The notes under the pieces: model-generated
What the model was told of the DNA's origin: nothing
What the model saw: only the letters and a program-made list of their open reading frames with translations
Databases searched by the model: none
Source of the DNA: Silurus meridionalis
Lineage: Eukaryota > Chordata > Actinopteri > Siluriformes > Siluridae
Direction: 5' to 3'
DNA: 64,000 bases
Assembly (NCBI RefSeq): GCF_014805685.1
Contig: NW_025804742.1
Location: 61,001 to 125,000, forward strand
Shown here: in pieces, positions 11,125 through 24,303 of the stretch
Numbering within the stretch: the first letter of the stretch is position 1
Layout of the letters: each line of letters begins with the position of its first letter
Made by a program: the position numbers and the translations under genes

Positions 11125-11625
11125 GGAGGTGGGGGTCGCCACAGCGGATCATCTGTCTCCATACCACCCTGTCCTCTACATCTGCCTCTTTCACACCAAC
11201 TACCTGCATGTCTTCCCTCACCACATCCATGAACCTCCTCCTTGGCCTTCCTGTTTTCCTCCTATCTGGTGTCTCCATCCTCAGCATTCTTCTACCAATA
11301 TAATTCATGTCCCTCCTTTGCACATGTCCAAACCATCTCAATCTCGCCTCCCTCACCTTGTCTCCAAAACGTCCTACATGCGCTGTCCCTCTAATAAACT
11401 TGTTTCTAATCCTGTCCATCGTCGTCACTCCCAACAAAAACCTTAACATCTTCAGCTCTGCTACCTCCAGCTCCACCTCCTGTCTTTTACTCAATGCCAC
11501 TGTCTCTAATCCATACAACATCTCAGGTCTCACCACAGTCCTATAAACTTTCCCTTTATTCTTGCAGATACTCTTCTATCACAAATCACTCCTGTCACTC
11601 TTCTCCACCCACTCCACCCTGCCAT
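11125..11625 (-). mobile_element. RTE LINE, 3' end fragment
   Basis: Reverse-oriented 5'-truncated copy of the RTE C-terminal region, ending at the conserved ctgtggcgacccc block (here gggtcgccacagcgga at 11134-11149). The minus-strand frame is open over most of it: LSKRQEVELEVAELKMLRF, then VREDMQVVGVKEADVEDRV. Confidence 0.85.
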
Positions 11626-11985
11626 ATAAATATAAATAAATATAAATAAATTAATAAAAGAAAACAACAGAAAGTTTCCAAAGTTTGGAATATCTTCAAA
11701 ATAAAACATAAAGAAAACACAATGCAGTGCGTTTTTTTTAAAGTAATTTGAAATTGAGTTTTATATTTAATTTATGATTTTCTTATTTATATATTAGTAT
11801 TTGCCTTTTTATGTAGTTTAGCAATCAAATGTTTAGTTTACACAGATATTCTTTTGTGCAATTTGAGCAATAAAATGTTAATTTTTCTAAAAAGAAAACA
11901 AATTACAACAGTTCATTAGGTGCAATCTTTTCCCATTGCATTATTTTTATTACTTTTTTATTTTTATATTAATAAATAAATAAAT

Positions 11986-12028
<43 letters not shown>

Positions 12029-12056
12029 TTTTGTTTATTTATTTAACCCAGTCATT
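11626..12056. other. A/T-rich DNA with (TTTA)n
   Basis: No gene seen. A tetranucleotide TTTA repeat lies at about 11976-12034, and taaa-type repeats at 11626-11660. Confidence 0.8.
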
Positions 12057-12245
12057 ATAATTACACAGGTCAGGAGACTCTCAGTGTCTCAAGCCCGGAT
12101 AAATGAGGAGGTTTGTGTTATAAAGGACATCCAGTATAAAACGTGCCAAATCTAATATGTGGACCACAAATCAGAATTTCATACCAGATCGGTCGAGGCC
12201 AGAGTTACCAACAACCTCCACAGGTATCATTAACAACAGGGTATA
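12057..12245 (+). mobile_element. RTE LINE, 5' UTR fragment
   Basis: Matches 5340-5500 of the near-full-length RTE (accagatcggtcgaggccag against accggatcggtcgaggcccg). Only the 5' UTR is present, which is unusual because LINE fragments normally keep the 3' end. It probably reflects later deletion. Confidence 0.75.
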
Positions 12246-12450
12246 GTGATCACACTATACTACTTCCATTGATCACATTATACTACTTGCTAGACTTGAG
12301 AACGTTGTTGGAATAAAGGGACCATCTCTCTCTTGGCTCAGGTCTTATTTGACTGATCGCTATCAGTTTGTTGATGTAAATGGTGAGTTCTCCACACTCT
12401 ATGAGGTAAAGTTTGGTGTTCCTCAAGGATCTGTCTTAGATCCAAATGAT

Positions 12451-12926
12451 CCAAAACGCAGCTCCACGACTTGTGTTCAATCTGCCCAAGTTCTCCCACA
12501 CCACCCCACTGCTGCGCCAAAAATGGACCAGCACCATCTTGCCTCAGTGACCTCATCACATCTCGCACTGCACCACGCTGTCTGAGATCCTCCAGCACTG
12601 CTCGACTGGTACCACCTTCTCTCAGAATGAGAGGTAAGTACACTTCAAGGCTCTTCTCTGTTCTGGCACCGAGGTGGTGGAATGAACTTCCCCTAGATGT
12701 CCGTACAGCAGAGTCCGTGATTATCTTCGACGACTGAAGACCTACCTCTTCCTGAAATACCTAAATTAGCACTTTCCAAATTTGTAGAATTCGAGTTATA
12801 TTTATATTGAGTTTGTAATCTTGCGTACCAGTGTAGATTTATTCACTACTAGAGATTTAAAGCACTTTTGTACGTCGCTCTGGATAAGGGCGTCTGCTAA
12901 ATGCCGCAAATGTAAATATAAATGGA
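12451..12926 (+). mobile_element. L2-B LINE 3' fragment inside L2-A
   Basis: RT C-terminal piece (SVLAPRWWNELPLDVRTAES) followed by the L2-B 3' end gataagggcgtctgctaaat and aaatgtaaat tail. The sense strand is the same as the host L2-A. Confidence 0.8.
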
Positions 12927-13165
12927 TGACCCATAACTTTCTACTTGTAAATTCTGATAAGACGGAGATTTTGCTCATCGGCCCAAAAACTAGTATACAG
13001 AAGCACCTCTCAACCTGCATTTACTAGTAGGATGCTCTGTAACCACTAGTTCAACAGTAAAAGACCTGGGAGTTATTTTAGAGCGACCTATCTTTTAAAA
13101 ATCGTATCAACCAAGTTACAAAAACAGCCTTCTTTCACCTTAGAAATATTTCTAAGCTAAGAAAT

Positions 13166-13669
13166 ATGTTGTCTATATCCGATGCAGAGAAGCTCGTCCA
13201 TGCGTTTATGACCTCCAGAATAGACTACTTTAATGCGTTACTAGGTGGATGTCCTGCATCATTAATAAACAAGCTACAGTTAGTTCAGAATGCGGCAGCA
13301 AGTGTTCTTACTAGGTCAAGAAAATATGACCACATAACCCCGATCTTATCGTCCCTACATTGGCTTCCGGTTAAGTTTCGAATAGACTACAAACTACTGC
13401 TACTCACTTATAAAACACTAAATGGTTTGGCTCCCATGTATCTCTCAAGTCTTTTAACATGCTACAATCCGTCACGCTCCCTGAGATCCCAAAACTCTGG
13501 GCTTCTAGTAGTTCCTAGAATAGCAAAGTCCACTAAAGGTGGTAGAGCATTTTCACATTTAGCTCCTAAACTCTGGAATAGTCTTTGTGACAGTGTTCGG
13601 GGCTCAGACACACTCACCCAGTTTAAGTGTAGATTAAAAACATATCTTTTTAGCAAAGCCTACACATAA
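13166..13669 (+). pseudogene. L2-A reverse transcriptase C-terminal ORF (167 codons open)
   Basis: Open frame with LQLVQNAAASVLTRSRKYDH, SLHWLPVKFRIDYKLLLLTY and LAPKLWNSLCDSVR. These are the conserved C-terminal blocks of L2-clade ORF2 after the RT palm. It ends with CRLKTYLFSKAYT, the normal L2 C-terminus. It has no start of its own and is cut off from the upstream RT by the L2-B insertion and a shift at about 13080. Confidence 0.8.
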
Positions 13670-14373
13670 CACACATCACATATCATAACCTTGTGCTCCA
13701 GAACATCTGATCACATTCACATTATCAACTTGTGCTGTTAATATCATGAACAGCAGCTACGCTAATTCCTCTCCACTGCTTCTCTTTCTCTCCCCATCCC
13801 GAGGCATCCTGAGGTTTGGCCAGCTCCAATCACGTCCCACCTCATGAAGATTATGGACTTTAAATAAGTAGATGCCAAACTCGCAAACATCCTGAACCAT
13901 CTAGAGACATACCAGTGCCAATTGGATCCCACTGCATGTGTGGAGTTTGACATTGGACTTCCTGAAGTGTTTAAAGGCTCTGGCATGGAGAAGCTGATGC
14001 TGGATCTGTGATGATCACAAATGTTGAGCTCAGTAGCTCCTACTTTTATACCAAAGACTGTTGAAAGAACATTTACTTATAATCTTATACTCCAGTGCTC
14101 ATGTTAGTTATCACTCTCCAGTGTTCTGTATTGTTGAAAGATTTATGATCAAACTCTTGGTGTCACCCAAATGAGGATGGGTTCCCCTTTTGAGTCTGGT
14201 TCCTCTCAAGGTTTCTTCCTCATTACATCTAAGGGAGTTTTTCCTTGCCACAGTCGCCATGGCTTGCTCATCAGGGATAAATGCACACCATTTACCTTGA
14301 CTGTTGATTTCTGTAAAGCTGCTTTGAGACAATGTCTGTTGTGAAAAGCGCTATACAAATAAACTTGACTTGA

Positions 14374-15285
14374 CTATGTGAGGGTGGTGCAGGACATGTA
14401 TGAGGACAGTGTGACAGCAGTGAAGTGTGCAGTAGGAACGACAGACTGGTTCAAGTTGGAGGTTGGACTGCATCAAGGATCGGCTCTGAGCCCTTTCCTG
14501 TTTGCAATGGTGATGGACAGGTTGAAGGACGGGGTCAGACAGGAGTCTCTGTGGACTATGATGTTTGCGGATGATATTGTGATTTGTGGTGAGAGTAGGG
14601 AGCAGGTTAAGAAGAGCCTGGAGAGGTGGCGGTACATGCTGGAGAGAAGGGAAATGAAAGTCAGTAGGAGTAAGACAGAGTACATGTGTGTGAATGAGAG
14701 GGAAGGCAGTGGAGGGTGCGGTTGCAGGGAGAAGAGGTGGAAAAGTAATGTGAGAGTGTGTTAGAGAAGTGAAGAAAAGAGTGCAGGCAGGGTGGAGTGG
14801 GTGGAGAAGAGAGATAGCAGGAGTGATTTGTGATAGAAGAGTATCTGTGAGAGTGAAAGCGAAAGTTTATAGGACTGTGGTGAGACCTGAGATGATGTAT
14901 GGTTTAGAGACAGTGGCATTGAGTAAAAGACAGGAGGTGGAGCTGGAGGTAGCAGAGCTGAAGATGTTGAGATGTTAGTTGGGAGTGACGACAATGGACA
15001 GGATTAGAAATGAGTTTATTAGAGGGACAGCGCATGTAGGACGTTTTGGAGACAAGGTGAGGGAGGTGAGATTGAGATGGTTTGGACATATGCAGAGGAG
15101 GGACATGGAGTATATCAGTAGGAGAATGCTGAGGATGGAGACACCAGAAAGGAGGAAAAGAGGAAGGCCAAGGAGGAGTTTTATGGATGTGGTGAGGAAA
15201 GACATGCAGGTAGTTGGTGTGAAAGAGGCAGATGTCCACTGTGGAGACCCCTAAAAGCTGAAAAAAGAAAAAGAAGATTTATTTA
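14374..15285 (+). mobile_element. RTE LINE, 5'-truncated copy
   Basis: Joins the L2-A tail directly. It encodes the RT palm (VGLHQGSALSPFLFAMVMDR, FADDIVICGES) and the C-terminal region, and ends near gtggagacccctaaaagctg plus an A/G-rich tail. Frames are broken near 14765 and 14976. Confidence 0.85.
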
Positions 15286-15506
15286 TTTATTTTTTTTTTT
15301 TTTTATGTTTTTATTTATATTTTGCTGATCAATGGATATGATTTAAAATGTAGTTTAGTACAACACATACATACTAAAGTAAAAGTTAAATTACAGATTT
15401 AAAAAACGACTTTCATTCAAAAACTACTTACAGGAGTTTTACTGTGAGGGAAAAATCATCATGGCACATCAGGAAAGGAAAAGTCATAATGAGAATTTTT
15501 AAAACC
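15286..15506. other. A/T-rich spacer
   Basis: Nothing recognisable; poly(T) around 15290-15304. Confidence 0.6.
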
Positions 15507-15982
15507 AATTCAATTCAATTCAATTCATTTTTATTTGTATAGCGCTTTTAACAATGAACATTGTCTCAAAGCAGCTTTACACAGATAATGTGGTGATTAA
15601 ACATAAATATGTTCTTTGTAAGTATGTTTGTCCCTGATGAGCAACTGTGGCAAGGAAAAACTCCCCGAGATGGCATAAGGAAGAAACCTTGAGAGGAACC
15701 AGACTCAAGAGGGAACCCATCCTCATCTGGGTTGCACCAAATGTCCATTTGAAGCAGATATACAATGTTGTGGGGTACAGTGATGATGATCAGAAGCAAA
15801 CTGCACTCCCGAGTCAGTGCAGCAGACCGCCGACACCAACTACAGTCCAATCCGTCCTCAAAGCACCCGTTCTACTCCGGAATTAAGAGACCGTCCCGAG
15901 CTGCACAGAAGTGTGAAGATCCAAGGAGGGAGAGGGGCAGGAACACTGGTCACTGGAGCCTCAGGAGCATGTTTAACTCGAC

Positions 15983-16024
<42 letters not shown>

Positions 16025-16940
16025 GACGGAAGAGAAGGATATGGATTATTAAGTGTAACTATTGGTGTACGAAAGTTAATGTCACTGTGCAGTTTGGACT
16101 CCGGCAAGACTCGCTATGGCAGCATAACTAAAAGGGAGAACCAGAAGGTAACACAGACATGAGGGATCTCTGGGATAAGAGACGACCCACCACACCACCG
16201 TCAACAAACCTGAGTGAACGTGTGAATGTGAGGGACGACAGCATACAAATATACCAGTTCACCAAACACTCTATATCCATGTTCCCTCCAGATCTGTGCC
16301 TTTACCTAAGAGAAATCTACTGATAAAAGGCTTGACTAAATAAATACGTTTTCAACCTCGACTTGAACACTGAGACTGTGTCTGAGTCCCGAACACTGAT
16401 TGGAAGGCTGTTCCATAACTGTGGGGCTTTATAAGAGAAAGATCTGCCCCCTGCTGTAGTCTTCATTATTTGAGGAACCAACAGATAGCCAGCACCTTTT
16501 GATCTAAGTAGGCGTGGAGGATCATACTGGTACAGAAGTTCACTCAGATACTGCGGTGCGAGACCATTGAGTGCTTTATACGTCAGTAGTAATATTTTAT
16601 AGTCAATGCGAGATTTGATTGGGAGCCAGTGTAGACTGATTAAAACAGGGGTGATGTGGTCGTATTTTCTAGATCTAGTGAGGACTCTTGCTGCTGCATT
16701 CTGGACTAACTGAAGCTTATTGATGCACTTACTCGCACACCCAGACAGTAAAGCGTTACAGTAGTCTAATCTAGAAGTAACAAAAGCATGAACCAGTTTT
16801 TCTGCATCCTGTAACGACATCATATTTCTAATCTTAGCAATATTTCTAAGGTGAAAGAAGGCGATTCTGGTGATGTTATTCACGTGAGACTCAAAGGAAA
16901 GACTCGGGTCAATAATCACACCAAGGTCTTTGACAGCCGT
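15507..16940 (-). mobile_element. L2-A LINE, 3' end with RT C-terminus
   Basis: Reverse-oriented. The tail (caatt)n at 15509-15528 and the tttatttgtatagcgctttt block are followed by a long 3' UTR with a GA microsatellite (15986-16020). A 200-codon open frame lies at 16919-16317 (FHLRNIAKIRNMMSLQDAEK, NKLQLVQNAAARVLTRSRKY). It is nearly identical to 28081-29219, so these copies are young. Confidence 0.85.
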
Positions 16941-16990
16941 ACATGCTGAAACAGAACCACTCAGCTCACATAGCTAACCCAAAATAACAA

Positions 16991-17045
<55 letters not shown>

Positions 17046-17132
17046 GTTCTCACAATTCTCCTTTGGTATGAGTTTACAGCTCAGCAACCTTAAAGCAAAC
17101 AGGATGTAGCTGCTGGGAATGTCTGTGTGTGT

Positions 17133-17175
<43 letters not shown>
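16991..17175. repeat. (AC)n and (GT)n microsatellites
   Basis: (AC)n at 16991-17042 and (GT)n at 17123-17174, separated by about 80 bp of unique DNA. Confidence 0.95.
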
Positions 17176-17180
<5 letters not shown>

Positions 17181-17254
17181 TGGGTGTGAAGAATGTGATT
17201 GTGTTACGTTGAATTGTGCAGTAATAATGAAAATGATACTAATACACTATCACT

Positions 17255-17616
17255 GACGGACAGACAAAGAAAGAGACAGAGAGACAATCAGACAGACAGA
17301 GTGAAACATATTCAGACAGACACTCAGATAGACAGAGAGAGGGACAGACAGATAGATAGATAACAGACAGACAGTAAGAGACACTCAGAAAGACAGACAT
17401 ACAGAGAGAGAGAAAGAGAGAGGGACACACAGACACTCAGACAGAGAGCCAGAGAGAGACACTCAGACAGAGAGACAGAAAGAGGGACACAGACAAACCG
17501 AGAAAGGCAGACAGACAGAAGGACAGTCAGACAAACAGACACAAAGACAGAGAGACAGAAAGAGGGACAGGCAGACACTGAGACAGATAGACACAGAGAG
17601 AGACACTCAGACAGAA

Positions 17617-17647
<31 letters not shown>

Positions 17648-17714
17648 TAGACAAAGAGAGAGAGACAGATAGACAAAGAGAGAGACACTCTGACAGAGAG
17701 CCAGACGGGCACAC

Positions 17715-17767
<53 letters not shown>

Positions 17768-17785
17768 CAGACACAGAGACAGAAA
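17255..17785. repeat. GACA/GAGACA-rich simple-sequence block
   Basis: More than 500 bp of imperfect gacaga, gagaga and gacagaca units. Most of the overlapping Cys/Leu/Ser frames on the minus strand are artefacts of this repeat. A short L2 3'-end remnant (cagctttacacagataaata) follows at 17799-17818. Confidence 0.9.
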
Positions 17786-17934
17786 CAGCTCTCAAAACAG
17801 CTTTACACAGATAAATAGACCACAAATACACTTTTTAAATGTATAAATTAGTTTTAAAATTTATAAAAATGTATAATCATGCTGCACGGACTCTACTGTA
17901 ACAGACAGTCATTGCTTTTAATATATTTGATGTT

Positions 17935-20135
17935 TAAGTGCAGACCCTTTAATTTACTGAGAGAATTCTCAGCCATTGTTGTGACTGCAGTATAAATTCC
18001 GCTGGACGCTAACGCTAAACTAGCTATGGAGGAACTGCACGCAGCTATCAGCAAACAACAGTCTGCACATCCCGAAGGAGCTATCGTTGTTGCTGGAGAC
18101 TTCAATCACTCCAACATCTGTACTATATCATAATGTCTCCTGCTCTACCAGAGGGGACAAAAGACTGGACCAGGTGTACACAAACATACCTGGGGCATAC
18201 ACGGCCATTCCCCTCCCCCATTTGGGTCAGTCTGCTCACCTCTCTTTGTTCCTGCTACCCAAATACACACCACTGATCAAACAGGTGAAACCAGCTGTGA
18301 GGACAGTAAAGGTGTCACCAGAGGGAGCCATTTCTTATCTACAGGATGTTTCAGGATACTGACTGGAACGTTTGCCTCACAGGCCACACTGGACTCTCAC
18401 AGAGACATGGACATTTACACATCATCTGTTTTAGACAATATCAACACATGATCACTACCATTAAACACAAGAAATGCCTTCCTAATTAGAAGCCATGGAT
18501 GAACAATGAAGTCCGTCTCCTGTTGAAAGCAAGAGATGCTGCTTTTTAACTCTGGCTACAGCAGAGCCAGAGCCAACCTGAAAAGAGGCATCAGAAGAGC
18601 CAAGCTCACTTTCAAACTTAACATAGAAGAGCACTTCCACAATTCTGACCACAGAATGCATTTGGAAAGGCATCCAGACCATCACGGACTACAAACCTAC
18701 AGCTCAATTAACCAGCAGTGGCTTCCTACCGGACAACTCAATCACTTTTTTGCTCATTTTGATCAAGGAATAGGACGTTTCACCTCAACCACTGACTCTT
18801 CTGCTGCTCACATTTACATTTACATTTGTGGCATTTAGCAGACGCCCTTATCCAGAGCGACGTACAAAAGTGCTTTGAGTCTCTAGTAATGAATAAATCT
18901 ACACTGGTACACAAGATTACAAACTTAATATAAATATAACTCGAATTCTACAAACTTGGAAAGTGCTAATTTAGGTATTTCAGGAAGAGGTAGGTTTTCA
19001 GTCGTCGTTTGAAGATAATCAGGGACTCTGCTGTACGGACATCTAGGGGAAGTTCATTCCACCACCTCGGTGCCAGAACAGAGAAGAGCCTTGAAGTGTA
19101 CTTACCTCTCATTCTGAGAGAAGGAGGTACCAGTCGAGCAGTGCTGGAGGATCTCAGACAGCGTGGTGCAGTGCAAGATGTGATGAGGTCACTGAGGTAA
19201 GATGGTGCTGGTCCATTTTTGGCCTTGTAGGCAAGCATCAGTGTTTTGAATCTGATACGTGCAGCTACTGGAAGCCAGTGAAGGGAGCAGTGGGGTGGTG
19301 TGGGAAAACTTGGGCTGATTGAACACAAGTCATGCAGCTGCGTTTTGGATCATTTGCAGTGGACGAATAGCGTTTAGGGGAAGACCTGCCATCAGAGAGT
19401 TGCAGTAGTCAAGTCTTGAAATGACAAGAGAGCCCACTCACAGCCCACTTTCACTCTCAACAATGAATGTCTATTCAGTGTTTAGCAGAGTGGATGCACG
19501 CAAGGCAGCTGGTCTGGATGGCATACCGGGATGTGTTCTCAGAGCATGAGCTGGACAACTGGCACAGGTTTTCAATGACATTTTAAACCTGTCACTGGCT
19601 CCCTACATGCCTGAAGACCACAACCATCATACCAGTGCCTAAGCACTCAGATGCTGAATGCCTGAATGACTTTTGCCCAGTTGCACTCACCCCTATTGTT
19701 ATGAAGTGCTTTGCAAAACTGGTCCTGAATCACCTCACTGCGTGCCTGCCACCTCCAGTGGACCCACACCAGTTTACCTATCACCCGAACAGGTCGACAG
19801 AGGATGCTGTATCCACGGCTCTTCATTCGGCCCACACCCACCTGGATAAAAGCAACACCTACATCAGAATGCTGTACATTGACTTTAGCTCTGCGTTCAA
19901 TACATTCCTCCCCACTGTACTGATCACTAAGCTCAGTGACCTGGGTATCTGCACCTCCACTTGCAGATGGATTCTGGACTTTCTCACCATCAGACCTCAG
20001 TCTGTTAGGTTGGGCAAACAGGTATCCTCAACCATCATTCTTAACACTTTCATCCCACAGGGCTGTGTTATTTCACCCATGACTGTACTTCTCTGTATAA
20101 CTACAACTTCTTCTTCAAGTATGCAGACGCTAAGG
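17935..20135 (+). mobile_element. Rex1/Babar-like LINE (family F1), interrupted by L2-B
   Basis: Endonuclease part at 17960-18300 (IVVTAVYIPLDANAKLAMEE, then GAIVVAGDFNHSN, CSTRGDKRLDQVYTNI). Linker to about 18805 with RANLKRGIRRAKLTFKLNIE. After the L2-B insertion, the RT at 19436-20135 has [39 protein letters not shown] and a degraded palm (IPQGCVISP), ending at KYAD just before the L2-A junction. Single-base stops and frame changes occur, for example near 19550. The same family is at 1306-3790. Confidence 0.75.
18806..19432 (-). mobile_element. L2-B LINE 3' end
   Basis: Reverse-oriented copy with the (acattt)n end at 18808-18826. A 120-codon open frame (19328-18966) contains HWLPVAARIRFKTLMLAYKA and ends FKRRLKTYLFLKYLN, the normal L2-B C-terminus. 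Confidence 0.85.
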
Positions 20136-20583
20136 CTTGCCCATGGGAGCACAATTCCTCTCCACTTCAGGTGTCCAACAGGTTTGATCTCCACAATGAA
20201 GCAACCGCTGAGTAACCTGGAAGAGCTCTGGTTATAGGAGACTCTATTCTGAGACACGTGATATTAGCTAGACCTTTAGGGGCACCAGAAGCACAGGTCA
20301 TGTGTATACCAGAAGCCAGGGTGCCAGACATAGCAGGTCAGCTTAGGTTTTTAGGAAAGCACAGGTTCTCTAATATTTTCACACAGGACCTAATGATATA
20401 CGCCTTTGACAGTCAGAGGTAACATGCTCTGACCCCATCCCAATGCGACGTGGCGATGTAGCCTACAGCAGGTTATGGTCACTGAACTGCTGGATGTCCG
20501 AGTGGTGCTCCAAAAACAATGTGGGCTTCATAAATAATTGGAGCAATTTTGAGGGCAAGGCTGGCCTGTTAGGGCGGGATGGT

Positions 20584-21708
20584 GTGCTTTAAATCTCTAG
20601 TAGTGAATAAATCTACACTGGTACGAAAGAATACAACTGGGAAAAACTTGGAAAGTGCTAATTTAGGTATTTCAGGAAGAGGTAGGTCTTCAGTCGTCGC
20701 TTAAAGAAAATCAGGGACTCTGCTGTACGGACATCTAGGGGAAGTTCATTCCACCACCTCGGTGCCAGAACAGAGAAGAGCCTTGAATTGTACTTACCTC
20801 TCATTCTGAGAGAAGGTGGTACCAGTCGAGCAGTGCTGGAGGATCTCAGACAGCGTGGTGCAGTGCGAGATGTGATGAGGTCACTGAGGTAAGATGGTGC
20901 TGGTCCATTTTGGCCTTGTAGGCAAGCATTAGTGTTTTGAATCTGATACGTGCAGCTACTGGAAGCCAGTGAAGGAGCGCAGCAGTGGGGTGGTGTGGAA
21001 AACTTGGGCTGATTGAACACAAGTCGTGCAGCTGCGTTTTGGATCATTTGCAGTGGACGAATAGCGTTCAGGGGAAGACCTGCCAGCAGAGAGTTGCAGT
21101 AGTCCAGTCTTGAAATGACAAGAGACTGAACAAGCAACTGGGCAGCCTGTATGGACAGAAATGGTCGAATCCTTCAGATGTTATAGAGAAGAAATCGACA
21201 AGAACGAGCAACATTAGCGACATGTGGGAAAAAGACAGTTCATTGTCCATAGTTACCCCAAGGTTACGAGCAGTGGCTGAAGGGAGAGCAGAGAGTCATG
21301 AAGTGTTATTTGTAGATCTTGACCTGGAGATGAATCACCTGGGATGACCAGCAGCTCTGTTTTGCTGGGGTTGAGTTTAAGTTGGTGAGCCCTCATCCAT
21401 AAAGATATGTCTGACAAGCATGCTGAGATCCGGCGGAAGCTGTGGTATCTGATGGAGGAAAGAAAGGATGAGTTGAGTGTCATCTGCATAGCAGTGATAA
21501 GAAAACCCATGTGAGGATATGACTTCACCAATGGAGTGGGTATAGAGGGAGAAAAGGAGGGGACCAAGTACCGAGCCTTGTGGGACACCAGTGGTGAGTC
21601 TGCATGGGGCAGATGTGGATCCCCTCCATGTTACCTGGTATGAGCGACCTTCCAGGTAGGAAGCAAACCATTCCCATGCTGTTCCGCAGATACCAAGGCT
21701 CTTGAGGG
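20584..21708 (-). mobile_element. L2-B LINE, longest copy in this part
   Basis: Reverse-oriented. The RT C-terminal frame is at 21137-20658. Further upstream lie the segments MRAHQLKLNPSKTELLVIPG and SYPHMGFL at 21480-21588, so the copy reaches back into the RT palm. Its 3' tail is lost at the junction at about 20584. Confidence 0.8.
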
Positions 21709-22555
<847 letters not shown>

Positions 22556-24303
22556 TTATTTCTTGTAGTATAGGTCATAGTCTCAGAACAGCACTAGTTA
22601 ACCAGTGACTGTCCAGAGCCAAGGCCAGGGTGCAGACAGACAGGCTAAACCGACCATCTGCTAGCTGTAAAGAGTCATCACTCAGGATCCACCAAATTGA
22701 GACTGTGTCTGTCCCCCAAGCGAAACCAAAATGTAAAAAGTCTCAGAAAGTCTGTTTAAGTAACCTGATTAACATTAAATTAAATTGGACTGAACACACA
22801 GCCAGCACCGCTGATCTAAAAATAGGATTGGACCGATTAAACCGAATTAATATGTAGCATTAAATGAAGCGAGTCCTCCTGGGTATAGTTACATACACCA
22901 ACCCCGTCTAAATGGCAGAGGAGGTGGAGTCGCAGCTGTTAATAATAATAATCTGAGGGTCACACAATAGACTAAACACAAATGTAAAGCATTTGCAGTT
23001 CTTTACACCAACATAAAATATTCAGTGTCCAAAAGCAGGTCCAGTCAGTCAATTCCATTAATTATTATTTATAGACCCCCAGGGGCCCGACTCTGATTTT
23101 CTCATAGAATTTGCAGATTTCATCAGAAATTTAGCTGCTTCTTTACACAAAGCATTAATTGTTGGTGACTTTAATATTCATTTTGATAATCAGGAAGACT
23201 CCTTAAGAGCAGCAGTTGTGTCCATTCTAGATTCAGTTGGAATTCATCAGATTGTTATAGGACCCACTCATAGTGGTGGACACACTCTTGATTTATTATT
23301 AACGTTTGGATTAAAAATAAAAAATGTAGTCATAATTCCACAGTCTGAAGTTATTTCAGACCATTACCTCATCTCTTTTAACATCTGCCTTGGTCATTGC
23401 ATTAGTACCTCACCACGTTACCGTGTTAAGCGTACATTCACGTCAACTACAGCAGCAAGTTTTTTCAATAGCTCGACTGGGCCAGTGAATACCTCAAATC
23501 AACATTACGTTATACTCTAGATGATGGAGATCCCCTTAAGACCAAAATGATCATGGAGAAAAAATAAGCACAGTGGTATAACGATCATATGCACACCTTA
23601 AAACAGACCACTCGGAAATTAGAACGTAAATGGCATCAAAAAATCTAATAGCATGGAAGGAGAATGTCCTGAGTTCTAGAAAATCTCTTAGTGCTGCTGA
23701 TCAGCATATTTCTCCACCCTCATAGAAAATAACAAGCATAATCCTAGATTTTTATTCAGCACGGTAGCAAAATGAACAGGAAATTCACTGCATTCACATG
23801 CACACCATCAATAGGTAGTAATGATTTCATAATTTTTTTAAATAATAAAGTTGGAAACATCAGGCAAGAAATCCAGAAGAATAAAATAAATCCAAATTAT
23901 TTTATAAATAACCCTGTAGACAGCAGTGTCATTATAACAGACCATCAATTACAAAGTTTTACTCCTAATCAAGACAATGACATAATTTCATATATTTTCT
24001 CATGAAAATCATCAACCTGCATTCTCGATCCCTAGCCTACAAGTTTTTTTAAACAGATCATTCCAGAGAGAATTAAACCTGTTTTAAAAATAATAAACTC
24101 TGACATTAGCACTGGTTATGAACCTAAATCCTTCAAACTGCTGTTATCAACCCCCAATTAAGAAACCTGACCTTCACCCTGTCAGCTGTCCAACTACAGT
24201 CCAATATCAAACCTCCCCTTTATCGCCAAGATTCTAGAAAAGGTTATAGCACAGCAGTTCTGCTCACATCTACTGAGGAATAACATTTATGAAGTGTTAT
24301 GGA

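Larger units (their letters stand above)
12246..14373 (+). mobile_element. L2-A LINE, RT to 3' end, interrupted by L2-B
   Basis: RT palm segment ([29 protein letters not shown]) to about 12450, then an L2-B insertion. Sequence resumes at about 12926 (LLVNSDKTEILLIGPK) and runs through the RT C-terminus to the 3' UTR. The 3' end reads ctttgagacaatgtctgttg, a tatacaaataaa stretch and a (cttga)n tail. This copy defines the L2-A 3' end that is used to recognise many other fragments in the window. Confidence 0.8.

Noticed and set aside
10961..11303. Cys-Val repeat ORFs across TG tracts (also at 34647-35073, 38500-38851, 48009-48409, 56009-56272)
   Set aside because: They translate dinucleotide repeats and have no conserved flanks.
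17239..17831. Overlapping minus-strand Ser/Leu/Cys-rich ORFs
   Set aside because: They are translations of the GACA/GAGA block; no codon bias or homology.
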